A DNA stretch of 53,408 bases from Myxococcota bacterium (GCA_028289325.1 JANQQN010000291.1:1-53408); one strand, 5' to 3'. Positions 25,975 through 34,676 are shown, counted from the stretch's first letter. Notes: generated by a model not told the origin, from the letters alone. Numbers and translations are program-made.

Positions 25975-26267
25975 TGCCCTCCGCGTACGAGATCCTCGAA
26001 GTCGATCGCGACGCCGACCACGATACCATTCGCGAGGCGTACCGCCGGCGAGCGCGCCGAGCCCACCCCGACCTGCACCCTGACGACCCCGAAGCGCACG
26101 AGCGATTTCTGGCCGTCCAAGCCGCGTACGAAGTGTTGATCGATCCCGAACGCCGTCGCGCCCACGACCGAGACCCGGAGGGGGTCTTGGCGTCCGAGGT
26201 GATGAATCGGCGAAAAGCCCAGCTGAAGCGTCGCCGCGCTCGACTGCGTCGATTGTTCCAAGACTGA
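25974..26267 (+). CDS. Minimal J-domain protein
   Basis: 97 residues: a J domain alone (AYEILEVDRDADHDTIREAY, then the diagnostic HPD in RRAHPDLHPDD, then AYEVLIDPERRRAHD) with a short, strongly basic C-terminal tail (RRKAQLKRRRARLRRLF). J domains stimulate Hsp70 ATPase, and this one has no zinc or substrate domain, so it probably recruits DnaK to a specific client. Its start overlaps the stop of the second MuiA-like gene (TGATG), making the MuiA-like proteins the obvious candidate clients. The basic tail could bind acidic protein, membrane or nucleic acid. Confidence 0.9.
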   Translation: MPSAYEILEVDRDADHDTIREAYRRRARRAHPDLHPDDPEAHERFLAVQAAYEVLIDPERRRAHDRDPEGVLASEVMNRRKAQLKRRRARLRRLFQD

Positions 26268-26386
26268 CCCGCGCGAGCGGCGCCGGTGCTCAGTGCGGTC
26301 TCGATACTGCCGGTTGTGCAGCGACCTCGCTGCGTTGCCACCGACTCGACGCGCTCGAAGTCGCGGTGTGAGCCCCGGCTTCGACC

Positions 26387-26540
26387 TTCACGTTTCGCAT
26401 CGACCGCTACGAGGTCACCGTCGATGAAATACCGGGCCTGCGTGGCGTCCGGTCACTGCGAACGACGGCCGCGGGCGGGGGCGACGGACGACGCGAACCA
26501 TGGGGCGATCAGCCGGCCGACTGTCGCCGGGCGGTGATGG
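26387..26540 (+). pseudogene. Fragment of a formylglycine-generating-enzyme-like (SUMF1) gene
   Basis: The plus strand reads FTFRIDRYEVTVDE, then, after removing one base of an AAA run near 26427, YRACVASGHC: the start of an FGE-sulfatase domain (normally RYEVTVAEYRACV-type). A further short frame gives WGDQPADC, recalling the next conserved block (HPVNCV-type). Everything downstream is missing and the piece ends against the convergent HEAT gene. A decayed, frameshifted remnant of about 150 bases. Confidence 0.6.
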
Positions 26541-26552
26541 ACGACTCACTGA

Positions 26553-27662
26553 TCAAGTGTCGAAGCCCGCGGTCCGGCGACCGACCTCCTCGAGGCCGTA
26601 CTCTTCGAGAAGGTCGGTGAAATTGCTGTACACGGACCATTCTCCGTCGTCGTGACGCGACCACGCGTTGCGAGACACGAAAGTCAGGGCCCGCTTTTGC
26701 AGCGTGGTCAGGGCCCTTGCGTCGATCTCGTCTCGGGGACCATCGAACGTCAGCTGCAGCAGCGGCTCCGCGAGCGTGACCGGCGCCGCCTGTCCGTTTT
26801 CGGCGACGGCGAGCAGACGCTCGGCGACCTCCGGTCGTCGCGGCCCTTCGACCCGCGCCAGCGCCGCGCCGACGTCCGTCGCGCAGTCCCCGCCGAACGC
26901 GAGGCCTTCGTACGCGACCCCCGCCGGGTGCTCGAGAAAGTACACGAGCACGTCGGTAGCCAGCGGCGACGGCGGGCCCCCGAGGTAAAAAGCCGAACAC
27001 AGCGCGGCCGACAGCCGGATCAGGGGCTCTTGATGGTCGAGACCGGCCCGAACTAAGTCGGCCTCATCGGCGGCCGCGAGAACCGCGACCGCGTACAGCG
27101 CCGTCGCCCGCGCGCCGGCGTCATCGTCGGACTCGAACGCGCGTTTGAGGGCCGGAACGATCTCCGCGCGGTGGTCGGGGCAGCAGGTCAGCATTCGAGC
27201 CGCCTCTCGCCGAACCTCGGCCGCATCGTCGTACAGCAGATCGAGGTACACCGGTCGCCCCGCGGCCACCGCGGCCGCCGACGCCTGAACCCATCCGAGC
27301 TCATCGGTGAGCGCCTCATCGAACGCTGGCTGGTCCTTCAGCGTCTCCCCGACCGCGCCGAGGTGTTGGTGAACGTCGAGGTAACTGCTCCCGTGCGCGA
27401 TATGAAACAGCAGCTCCAACACCCGGTTGCGGTCCGCGAGCTTCGGTGCCGCCGCGAGCTCGAGGAGAAATGGTACCGCGGCCGCGGTCGCCGAGTAGAC
27501 CGTGCCTTGGTGCCAGATGTTGCCGTACGCGGCGAAGAATGCGCCGTTTCGCACCGAGGGATCGTCGGAGGCCATCGCCCGAATCATTTTGGGGACGTCC
27601 ACGGCCGGACCGTACGCATGGGCAAGCGAGGTCCAGTCGATGTTCTCTAGTCCGTCCAGCAT
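26553..27662 (-). CDS. HEAT-repeat protein
   Basis: About 369 residues starting MLDGLENIDW; in-frame GTG (27695) and ATG (27674) starts are possible. All-helical with repeated HEAT-like pairs: PSVRNGAFFAAYGNIW, AEVRREAARMLTCCPDH, ALKRAFESDDDAGARATALYA and PLIRLSAALCSAFYLGG. No catalytic motif, signal peptide or membrane segment. HEAT solenoids are protein-binding scaffolds; this type is common in bacteria with large genomes and has no fixed role. The gene is single and convergent with the FGE remnant. Confidence 0.8.
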   Translation of the reverse strand: MLDGLENIDWTSLAHAYGPAVDVPKMIRAMASDDPSVRNGAFFAAYGNIWHQGTVYSATAAAVPFLLELAAAPKLADRNRVLELLFHIAHGSSYLDVHQHLGAVGETLKDQPAFDEALTDELGWVQASAAAVAAGRPVYLDLLYDDAAEVRREAARMLTCCPDHRAEIVPALKRAFESDDDAGARATALYAVAVLAAADEADLVRAGLDHQEPLIRLSAALCSAFYLGGPPSPLATDVLVYFLEHPAGVAYEGLAFGGDCATDVGAALARVEGPRRPEVAERLLAVAENGQAAPVTLAEPLLQLTFDGPRDEIDARALTTLQKRALTFVSRNAWSRHDDGEWSVYSNFTDLLEEYGLEEVGRRTAGFDT

Positions 27663-27795
27663 CGGGCGCAGCATAGCAGCGGCCGTGGTCGACACGGATC
27701 GACGAAACCCCAGTTCGCAACACGAACCCTATGACGCGCATCCCGGTGGAGTTGAGCGCGTGACACTGCGCGGGCTTTCTGACTAGCATCTGGGC

Positions 27796-28794
27796 ATGCA
27801 TCCGCGCCGGTCGTGGTTGATGTTGATTGTCGGCGTTTCCGCTCTCGCCGTCGGCGTCTGGAGCTGCGGAGGGGGAAAACGCATTCGTCGCCCAAAAGCG
27901 GTGTCGAACGGCCCCGCGCGTACACCGCCGCCGTCGTGCGTCCATGGTGCGCTGGTGACTTCGCGGCGGGTGTGCGGCCTAGGGATCGCGGGCCCTGCGT
28001 TCTACTGGAAAGACGAAAAGATGCGCGAGCTGGCCAAGCGCCGCGCCGCTCGCAACCTGGCCGGCATGATGCAAACCATCGTGAACTCCGCGATGCAGAT
28101 GCAGGAATCCACGAGGCGCTCGTCGATCCGCTGGGAGCAGTTCCTGGAGGTCGACGACTCGCAGATCGACCGCATCCAAGAGAACGCAGAGCACGAGTTG
28201 TGGTACGACGTTCGCGGCGAAGGCCCGTTCCGCGACCCGAAGCGGACCTACGATTGCGCGTGCATGAGCGCAGCCGAGCTCGGTATTCGGGTCGATACCC
28301 GCCAGGCCGAGCAACACGCGATCGCGCGTCAGTACTCGGTGGACGAGGTTCCCGAGTGGCTGGCAAATCCGAAGACCCACAACAACTCGCTGTTCTGCGC
28401 CGTGGGCTCCCACGAACGGATGTATCACCCGGAAGAGATGTACGAACCGCTCGCGGACAGCGTGCGGATCCAGCTCATGGGCGAGACGCGAACCTGGATC
28501 CTGTCCCAGCTCTCCGAAGAGACCTTGTGCCGCGGCGGGTCCGAGGCCCAATGCCGGACGGTGGTCGACTCCGTGGTCGAGGCGGCCAATGAAGGCGTGT
28601 CCCGCGGCGTGCTGCTGACCGCGGTGTGGCTCGATACGAACGGCATCGGTCCCCGAAAGACCAAGAGGACGGCCTACGGATGGGGCTGCGTGTTCGACAA
28701 GCCCGTGCTCGAGCGGGCGCGAGAGCGCCTCGCATCGCTTCGCGCCATCTCCGCGAAGCCCGCCCTCAGCGACGACGCCAGCGTCGGCGAATGA
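27796..28794 (+). CDS. LPP20-like lipoprotein
   Basis: 332 residues with a signal peptide ending in WSCGGG (lipobox VWSC). A Pro-rich linker is followed by a domain starting near residue 65: AKRRAARNLAGMMQTIVNSAM, the alternating A-R-A-x-x-N-L-A pattern of LPP20/FlgP-type outer-membrane lipoproteins, then a long helical and beta region with several cysteines (CACM, FCAV, LCRGG, AQCRT) that may form disulfides. No enzymatic motif. It starts about 100 bases from the HEAT gene on the other strand, so the two share an upstream region. I cannot name a specific role beyond the lipoprotein family resemblance. Confidence 0.75.
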   Translation: MHPRRSWLMLIVGVSALAVGVWSCGGGKRIRRPKAVSNGPARTPPPSCVHGALVTSRRVCGLGIAGPAFYWKDEKMRELAKRRAARNLAGMMQTIVNSAMQMQESTRRSSIRWEQFLEVDDSQIDRIQENAEHELWYDVRGEGPFRDPKRTYDCACMSAAELGIRVDTRQAEQHAIARQYSVDEVPEWLANPKTHNNSLFCAVGSHERMYHPEEMYEPLADSVRIQLMGETRTWILSQLSEETLCRGGSEAQCRTVVDSVVEAANEGVSRGVLLTAVWLDTNGIGPRKTKRTAYGWGCVFDKPVLERARERLASLRAISAKPALSDDASVGE

Positions 28795-28969
28795 GGGTTT
28801 GCCCCCAACAACGACGACGGTACGTGGTCCGTAGTTGGGCCCTTCGGACGCCCCGGTGAGCGTGGATCAGCCCGGCATGTCCCTCAAGCTGGTCATGCAT
28901 CGGTACCAGATCGTCCGGGTGCGGAGCGGGCGCTGATCGATCATCGCAAAGGGACGGCCGAGTAGGTCA

Positions 28970-29965
28970 TCACGTCGCGCGGCAGATAGCGTCGGTCGAC
29001 GGCGCTGGGCGCCGGGCGGAGATCCAGCCGAGGAGCGGGAAGTCGACCGCCATCGCACGCAGCGCCCATCCGCCGGGCGCGGTCGGGCTCGCGGCCCACA
29101 GGAACCCCAGCAGGAGCACGTTCGGGGTGAAGTCGATGGTCATCGACAGCTTGGTCATGACGTGAAACCCAATGAGACCAAACGCCCATAGCCGATGAAG
29201 ACGTGGCCGAAAGACCGCCCACAACGCAAACAGCTGGAGGTAAAGGGTGGCCAGCATCATCGGCCAGATGAGGACCGCGTTTTCGATCATGAAGGCCCCG
29301 AGCAGGCTGTCGGCGTGGGTTTGCAGGATCCGGTCCGCTACGTGGCGCGCAAGGGCGCTGGGATGAAGCGGGGTGATCTGCCCCAGCGCCGCCTGGTAGG
29401 CGGTTCCGAACAGCTTTCCGAGCCCCGCGAGGGTGTAGGTCAGACCGAGGGCGCCCTGGGCGGTGCCGAACGCGAGCAGGCTCGCCTGTCGAACCGACCT
29501 CGACGACCGGTCCGGGTGGAACGCGCCGTCGGGCAGCAGCACCGCGAGCACGAACGTGGCGAACAGCCACGCGTGCATGAGGTGATGGATTTTGCCGAAT
29601 GAGAACTTGAGCGCCAGCGTCTGGAACAAGGCGACGAAGACCGCGACCCGCACCCACCGACGGTCGGGGGCCAACGCGCCGAGACTCGTCGCCACGAAAC
29701 CAAACCCGATCACCCAGGGGGCGGCGTTGGACACCCCGAACCACGCCATCCACGCGACCGGCCAGCGCAGCTCGAATCCGTGGGGGTCCAGCAACGGCCG
29801 AAGCTCGTGCAGATGAGTGACGAACCAGAAGATCGGAAAAACGTAGAACGCACGCAGGACGCCTTCGAGCCGGAACGCGCCATCCCGGACCGTCTTGAGG
29901 GGCGCGGCAAAACTGGCCGGGGGCTGGCGACTCCCGAACACGCGCCTCAGGGTGCGTAGGTCCAT
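28970..29965 (-). CDS. HTTM-like polytopic membrane protein
   Basis: 331 residues from the ATG at 29965 (AGAGGA five bases before it); the longer upstream frame is rejected. About eight membrane segments; FAAPLKTVRDGAFRLEGVLR precedes the first. Charged and histidine residues recur at membrane edges (FWFVTHLHELRPLL, FSFGKIHHLMHAWLFATFVL, LGLIGFHVMTKLSMTIDF). The overall pattern is that of HTTM domains (vitamin-K-dependent carboxylase membrane region), where lysine and histidine are functional, but I cannot confirm the catalytic Lys. The start overlaps the end of the upstream small membrane protein gene by 19 bases. Confidence 0.7.
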   Translation of the reverse strand: MDLRTLRRVFGSRQPPASFAAPLKTVRDGAFRLEGVLRAFYVFPIFWFVTHLHELRPLLDPHGFELRWPVAWMAWFGVSNAAPWVIGFGFVATSLGALAPDRRWVRVAVFVALFQTLALKFSFGKIHHLMHAWLFATFVLAVLLPDGAFHPDRSSRSVRQASLLAFGTAQGALGLTYTLAGLGKLFGTAYQAALGQITPLHPSALARHVADRILQTHADSLLGAFMIENAVLIWPMMLATLYLQLFALWAVFRPRLHRLWAFGLIGFHVMTKLSMTIDFTPNVLLLGFLWAASPTAPGGWALRAMAVDFPLLGWISARRPAPSTDAICRAT

Positions 29966-30435
29966 GGAATCCTCTTTGCGCCCACCGAGCTGGTGTACGT
30001 GGTCACCGTGTCCCGCGACCGAATCCCGCCATCCCGCCACCGCTCCACGGGATCGAAGGTCACCCGGTCCAATCGATACCGGTTGGGCGCGGGAATGAAG
30101 TTGAGCTCGATCCGGCGGCGGAGGGTTTGGACGGACGGCGCATCGCCGGCCGCTTCCGCGCGGCCCAGCGCCTGCACCGCGATCCACAGGTCCATGGCCA
30201 TGGGATCCTCGACGAGATCCATCGACTGGTACTCCGTCGGTTGAGCGAGCGGGCAGCCCCCGATCTCGTCGATCACCAGCTCATACCGAGTCTCGACGTT
30301 GGGCGTGACGGGAAACAGGAACCAGCAAAAGAACGGAAAGACCTCGAACCCCGGCGCCATGGTGGCCAGGAGCCCGAGCACCACGTAGGCCCCGCCGAGG
30401 GCCGGCACCACCCGGCGCATCGTCCGGTACTGCAT
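29947..30435 (-). CDS. Membrane-anchored protein paired with the HTTM-like gene
   Basis: 162 residues from the ATG at 30435 (AGAGG seven bases upstream). One or two N-terminal membrane helices (PALGGAYVVLGLLATMAPGF and the Phe-rich VFPFFCWFLFPV) are followed by a soluble domain of about 110 residues with no motif I know. It overlaps the downstream HTTM-like gene by 19 bases, so the two are translated together. Gene pairs of an HTTM-like protein with a small anchored partner are common, and complex formation is likely but inferred. Confidence 0.75.
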   Translation of the reverse strand: MQYRTMRRVVPALGGAYVVLGLLATMAPGFEVFPFFCWFLFPVTPNVETRYELVIDEIGGCPLAQPTEYQSMDLVEDPMAMDLWIAVQALGRAEAAGDAPSVQTLRRRIELNFIPAPNRYRLDRVTFDPVERWRDGGIRSRDTVTTYTSSVGAKRIPWTYAP

Positions 30436-30475
30436 CGCAGGGCCTCTATCAGGAGTGGCCTCACAAAAAAAGTTG

Positions 30476-30643
30476 ATGGTCAACTGCATGGGCCAATCGA
30501 TCGAGTCGCCCCTCAGCGAGACCGTCGAGCGCCGCTTCCTGCCCTACATCCAGCGATTCGACCAGCGGGTGTTCGGTCGCTCGTCAGTGGCCACAAACCC
30601 TATCGCCGATCTGCCGCCAACCCTCGCCGCGGCGACCGCTTGA
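30476..30643 (+). CDS. Possible small protein or gene fragment
   Basis: A 55-codon frame (MVNCMGQSIESPLSETVERR ...) in the 313-base gap between divergent genes. Its first 35 codons end almost always in G or C, like real genes here, but there is no clear ribosome site and the last third has weaker bias. It starts in a short palindrome (GTTGA-TGG-TCAAC). It could be a small gene, or the N-terminal stub of a gene lost on the plus strand. I know no homologue. Confidence 0.25.
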   Translation: MVNCMGQSIESPLSETVERRFLPYIQRFDQRVFGRSSVATNPIADLPPTLAAATA

Positions 30644-30748
30644 CCCGGCCCTGGCCGCCGTCGGGCGGCGTGGGCTTCGCACCAGGTTTAAACGACTCAG
30701 AATCGCGAAAATCTCACCCCCGCGAACCGCGAGCCGAACGATCCAAGC

Positions 30749-32080
30749 GTGAGGTGGGCGGTGGTCATGCTGCTTCCTGCGCTACTGGCGGGGATCCCCT
30801 TCGAAGCGGCGACGGCCGACCCCGGGGTCGAGACCGACCCCCACCCCATCGCCGCCGGTCCGATGGCTGCTCTGCGGCGCCGAGCGCTCGACCCCCAAGC
30901 CACCGCCCAACGCCGATTCCGGGCCATCCGCGCCTGGTCTCGCCGACTCTGGGCCGCCACCGGTCCGATCACCAAGGCCGAGGTTTCGTTCCTTCGCCGC
31001 GCGCTCCACGCCAAAGACCGATGGGTTCGCGCCCAGGCGGGATACGCGATTGCCCGCATCGACCCCCACCGCCTGCCCTCGCCGCGTCGGGCGGCGCTGG
31101 TGACTGCGCTGGACAAGGTTTTTGCGGGCGAAGCCGACCTCGCGGCCCGGGCCTATGAGGCGCTGGCCCTGGATCGCCTCACTGGCTCCGCGCGGGCCCG
31201 CGAAGTGCGCGTTCACTTCGAGCGTGTCACCCTCCCCCATGCTGCCACCGAGGGCAGCTTTACCCTCCGAAGCGGGCTGGGACCGGAAGCGGTGAAGCGC
31301 TGGCTCGCCCGCGCCAACGCGGTCGCGGACAGTCTGCTCAGCATCCTGGGCCCGGCCGCGTCGACGCCGGTGCCCGGCGACCCAAACCCGCACTGGACGG
31401 TGATCATCTTCGCCTCGCGCTTCGAGTATCAAGCGTACATGGAGGCCTTCGTGGGCTTCGGGGCTCAGGCGGGGGGCCTGTACCTCGAGCGCGCCGCCAC
31501 CCTCTACACGTTCCAGCGCGAAGCGAAGGAGAGCCGGTACACGCTCGCCGAGTTGCTCCAGCACGAGCTGACCCACGCCCTGACTGGCCGTTTCGTGTTT
31601 CCTGGGGTGTGGGGCGACGACGAGTACCACGCGGCGGCCAAAGGGTGGCTCGACGAAGGGCTCGCGGAGGTCATGGCGGGCCTCGTGCCGGATGGCGAAG
31701 ATGCGCTCCCCGTTCGGCCGACCCCTCTCGCGGAAGTCTGTCTACACGGCCCCGGTCCCCTCGGCGCCCTCCTCGGCCGGCGCTCGGGCTACGACGAGCC
31801 CGGGACGTTCGATTACGCTCGGGCGTGGGCCTTCGTCTTCTATCTGCTTCACGACGCCCCGTCGGTGCTCGACCGAATCGTGGCCGCGTTCCGCGAGGAC
31901 CGCTACGTGCTCGAGCATTTCGAGCGCATCGCCCAGATATCGTCGCTCGAGGCGCTGGAAGACGACTGGCACCAAACCGTCGCGCGCTGGTGCCGCGATG
32001 CGCGTCCGCCGTCCTCAGTCCGCATCGCCATCGAGCCGAGCGAGCGCTCGCTTCGGAGCGACCATCCGATAGCCTTGTAG
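30749..32080 (+). CDS. Secreted gluzincin-type metallopeptidase with HEAT-like N-terminus
   Basis: 443 residues from a GTG at 30749 (an ATG at 30767 is possible). A signal peptide is followed by HEAT-like helices (about 40-150: FLRRALHAKDRWVRAQAGYA) and then a peptidase_MA-like domain. The zinc motif LLQHELTHALTG places HELTH at residues 272-276, and DEGLAEVMAG supplies the third ligand Glu303, the spacing expected for gluzincins. It is probably periplasmic or extracellular; the substrate is unknown. The 3' end overlaps the convergent YjbR-family gene by 66 bases, so the last 22 residues share DNA with that gene. Confidence 0.85.
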   Translation: MRWAVVMLLPALLAGIPFEAATADPGVETDPHPIAAGPMAALRRRALDPQATAQRRFRAIRAWSRRLWAATGPITKAEVSFLRRALHAKDRWVRAQAGYAIARIDPHRLPSPRRAALVTALDKVFAGEADLAARAYEALALDRLTGSARAREVRVHFERVTLPHAATEGSFTLRSGLGPEAVKRWLARANAVADSLLSILGPAASTPVPGDPNPHWTVIIFASRFEYQAYMEAFVGFGAQAGGLYLERAATLYTFQREAKESRYTLAELLQHELTHALTGRFVFPGVWGDDEYHAAAKGWLDEGLAEVMAGLVPDGEDALPVRPTPLAEVCLHGPGPLGALLGRRSGYDEPGTFDYARAWAFVFYLLHDAPSVLDRIVAAFREDRYVLEHFERIAQISSLEALEDDWHQTVARWCRDARPPSSVRIAIEPSERSLRSDHPIAL

Positions 32081-32386
32081 CAGCAACCCTCGAACCTCAT
32101 TCCAGTCGACGCGGCCCTCCAGCCGCAGCGCGACCCACCCGCTGGGTCCGAGATACTTGGGGCGGTAGAAACGCTCCGGGTCCGCGGCGACGAGCGCCTC
32201 TTGGGCCCCCGGCGGGGCTTTGATCCACACCGCGCGCCGGCCCTCGTCGTATCCGCCCGCGTGGTAACAAGCGAAGGTCTTCTTTCCCCCCCACCAAGTG
32301 GGAGAGCCGTGGGACAGCTTCTCCGAGGTCTCGGGAAAGGTCTCGATAATCGCGCGAAGACGGTCGAGAGGCGGTCGAGAGGCCAT
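32015..32386 (-). CDS. MmcQ/YjbR family protein
   Basis: 123 residues, the whole length of the family: an N-terminal helix then FPETSEKLSHGSPTWWGGKK, the core strand ACYHAGGYDEGRRAVWIKAP, DPERFYRPKYLGPSGWVALR and DWNEVRGLLLQGYRMVAPKR. YjbR-like proteins are small cytoplasmic proteins with a double-wing DNA-binding-like fold; their role is not settled. The 3' end overlaps the convergent peptidase gene by 66 bases. Confidence 0.9.
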   Translation of the reverse strand: MASRPPLDRLRAIIETFPETSEKLSHGSPTWWGGKKTFACYHAGGYDEGRRAVWIKAPPGAQEALVAADPERFYRPKYLGPSGWVALRLEGRVDWNEVRGLLLQGYRMVAPKRALARLDGDAD

Positions 32387-32427
32387 GGGGATATCCTGCC
32401 CCGCCGGGCCCTCGAATGACCACTCGG

Positions 32428-33765
32428 CTACGCCGCGTTTTCGCGTCGCTCACGCTGCGACGCCTCGGCCTCAGCGCGCATCCGCGGCACCTCGACGTCG
32501 ATGATCTTATCGATTCGCCGTCGTTCGCTGCGGCTGAGGCCCTTGAACGTCTCGGCGGTCTTGAACGCGAGGGTGACCTGGTCTTCGACCGAGGTCCATA
32601 ACGCCCGCAGGTCAGCGCCCTGCTCGTCCAGCTTCAGCGGTCGTTCGAACGCCTCCTCGAAGAGCTCTTTGGGGCTCAGGGTCTGCTTCTTCATCACGTA
32701 GAACGCAACCAGCGCCCCCAGCGCGGCCAACGCGACCGCGATCACCACCGACACCCCGAAGAAGACCGACTCCGTCATGAGCTGGATCGCTCCGTAGATC
32801 GAGCTTCCCGCGAGCAGGAGCAACGCCGCCCCCAACAGACCGTAGTACTGAACGCGGCGGGTACGATCGATTCGCTGCTGGTTGATCACCGTCGCGTGCA
32901 TCCTCAGCCGCCGCGTGTACCGATAGAGTCGACTCACTACGTTATCCAGCCGTCGCTTCGGGGCGAGATACACTTCGCCCAGCACCTCTTCTCGGGCCAT
33001 ATCGAAGTCCTCGAGAGGGAGCGGGTGCGTGTGCATGTTTTCGTGTTCGTTGACGGGCAGATAGGTGTTGTAGATGTGAGGAAGGTCTTTGCGAGGCTTG
33101 AACGCTCGCGCGAGATTCCAGCATAGCGCGCCGTAGGCCCGCGCGAAGTCCCTCATCGACTCGAAGCGGTCGACCTTGTTGAAGACCAGCAAGACCTTGT
33201 GGTCGAGGCCGTCCAGCGCCTCCTTGAGCACCTGTACGGTCTCTCCGGTCGTGCCGGGCTTGTCGGGATCGAACAGGAAGAGGATGACGTCGGCCCGCAC
33301 CGCGAACCATCGCACGACCCGGGGAAAATCGTAGCCGCGGTCGGACGAAGAGTTGGCCGCATCGATCATTCCCGGGGAGTCGATGAGGGCGATGTCGCCC
33401 AACGACCGGCTCTGATGGGTGCGAAGGCGGAGCCGGCTGACCAGCGTCTCACCGAAGTTCTTCAGCTCCTCCCAGCCGAGCTCGGGGTTGGTGACCACCG
33501 CGGCGCCGTCTTTGTTCAGCGGCTCGTTGCCGGGCATGATGATGGTGAATCCGTCGTCCACGGGCGCGATGCCCGTCCGCTGAACCGAGTCGCCGAGCAG
33601 GTGGTTGATGAATGAGGACTTGCCGGCGGAATGGTTGCCCAAAAAGAGCACCATGGGTCGGCCGTTGACCTCACTGGGCTTGGGGGGGCGCTCGAACAGG
33701 AAACGTTTGGCGATAGGTTCCAGCTGCTGATATAGCGCGCACGCCTGATCTTGGATGGCGGTCAT
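32428..33765 (-). CDS. EHD/dynamin-like GTPase with membrane hairpin
   Basis: 445 residues. The G domain has P-loop LFLGNHSAGKSSFINHLLG, the switch I threonine in DDGFTIIMPG, G3 ALIDSPGM and G4 VFNKVD; VQRTGIAPVDDGFT and DPDKPGTTGET resemble eukaryotic EHD-type dynamins more than bacterial BDLPs. It is followed by a helical segment, two adjacent membrane helices (GLLGAALLLLAGSSIYGAI and FFGVSVVIAVALAALGALVA) and a helical C-terminus with a charged end. Dynamin-like proteins remodel membranes by GTP-driven assembly. The gene is monocistronic, 41 bases downstream of the YjbR-family gene's start region on the same strand side and 40 bases from the methyltransferase gene. Confidence 0.85.
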   Translation of the reverse strand: MTAIQDQACALYQQLEPIAKRFLFERPPKPSEVNGRPMVLFLGNHSAGKSSFINHLLGDSVQRTGIAPVDDGFTIIMPGNEPLNKDGAAVVTNPELGWEELKNFGETLVSRLRLRTHQSRSLGDIALIDSPGMIDAANSSSDRGYDFPRVVRWFAVRADVILFLFDPDKPGTTGETVQVLKEALDGLDHKVLLVFNKVDRFESMRDFARAYGALCWNLARAFKPRKDLPHIYNTYLPVNEHENMHTHPLPLEDFDMAREEVLGEVYLAPKRRLDNVVSRLYRYTRRLRMHATVINQQRIDRTRRVQYYGLLGAALLLLAGSSIYGAIQLMTESVFFGVSVVIAVALAALGALVAFYVMKKQTLSPKELFEEAFERPLKLDEQGADLRALWTSVEDQVTLAFKTAETFKGLSRSERRRIDKIIDVEVPRMRAEAEASQRERRENAA

Positions 33766-33805
33766 CGTGGATACTGTCGTACACCACTGACCGCTTTCGG
33801 ATCAC

Positions 33806-34609
33806 TCAGCTCGGGCCGTCGACGGCCGCGGGTGCCGATTTTTTGAACACTACGAAGTAGTTTTCCACCAGCTGGTCGAGCTCGACCGTCTGCGTCTTGC
33901 TAAATCCCTCGTTCTGGATCTCGCGCTCGAAGACCTCTTGCCCGGCCCGCACGTGCCCCAGGATCCAGCTGGGGGACGTACCTTCGATCCGGATGAAGTC
34001 GATGAGGACGACCCGTCCATCCGGTCGCAACGCTCGCCGGATCGACCGCATCATATCCTGAGGATACTCGAAGTGATGGTAGGTATCGCTGATGAACACC
34101 AGGTCCACGGACGCCGGCGGCAATCGGGTGGAGTAGGCGGTGCCGAGGACGGTCTTGATGTTGGTGCGTCCGGTCTCTTTCGCCTTTTCGGCGATGTACG
34201 CCAGCATCTTCTCCCCGATATCGACCGCGTAGACGGTGCCCGTGGGGCCCACGGCGTCCGAGAACAGGCGAGTGAAGAGCCCCGAACCCGAGCCGACGTC
34301 GGCCACTGCCTGTCCCGACTCTACGCCGATGGCGGCCATGATCGCAGCCCGAGCCGCGTAGACCTCCCGGCCGTCGCGCTCGAGCGTGCGCGCCGCGGCC
34401 TCACCTTCCCGGGCGATCCATCCGTCGTTGATGTCGTCGGGCACGTCGGCCCGCGGCGAGGCGGTCGCCGGCGTCGCGGCGGGGGCAGCGGCCGGCGGCG
34501 CCGGCCGAGAGACCGGGACCGGCGCCTCCTTCGTCGCGCCGTCGTTGACCGCGCTGACACAGGCGACGAGCGACATCCACACGGGGATGGACCAGGCTGC
34601 TTGGTGCAT
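33806..34609 (-). CDS. Lipoprotein-like class I methyltransferase
   Basis: 267 residues. The N-terminus (WSIPVWMSLVAC, Cys17) looks like a lipoprotein signal with an LVAC lipobox, followed by a Pro/Ala-rich linker of about 40 residues typical of periplasmic lipoproteins. The rest is a Rossmann methyltransferase: motif I AVADVGSGSGLFTRLF, VYAVDIGEKML, DLVFISDTYHHFEYPQDMM and ALRPDGRVVLIDFIR. SAM is cytoplasmic, so export of such an enzyme is puzzling; either the N-terminus is only a membrane anchor facing inward, the real start lies later, or the domain binds something else. The substrate is unknown. Confidence 0.8.
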   Translation of the reverse strand: MHQAAWSIPVWMSLVACVSAVNDGATKEAPVPVSRPAPPAAAPAATPATASPRADVPDDINDGWIAREGEAAARTLERDGREVYAARAAIMAAIGVESGQAVADVGSGSGLFTRLFSDAVGPTGTVYAVDIGEKMLAYIAEKAKETGRTNIKTVLGTAYSTRLPPASVDLVFISDTYHHFEYPQDMMRSIRRALRPDGRVVLIDFIRIEGTSPSWILGHVRAGQEVFEREIQNEGFSKTQTVELDQLVENYFVVFKKSAPAAVDGPS

Positions 34610-34676
34610 GACGATCTAGTCCTCATCCCGCCCCGTCGCGGTCAAGCGTTCCCGCCATTGGGCCTCCCGATCCCCG

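Noticed and set aside
30127..31158. 343-codon plus-strand frame across the intergenic region and peptidase start
   Set aside because: Arg/Pro-rich shadow; the peptidase frame has the HExxH motif and good codon bias.
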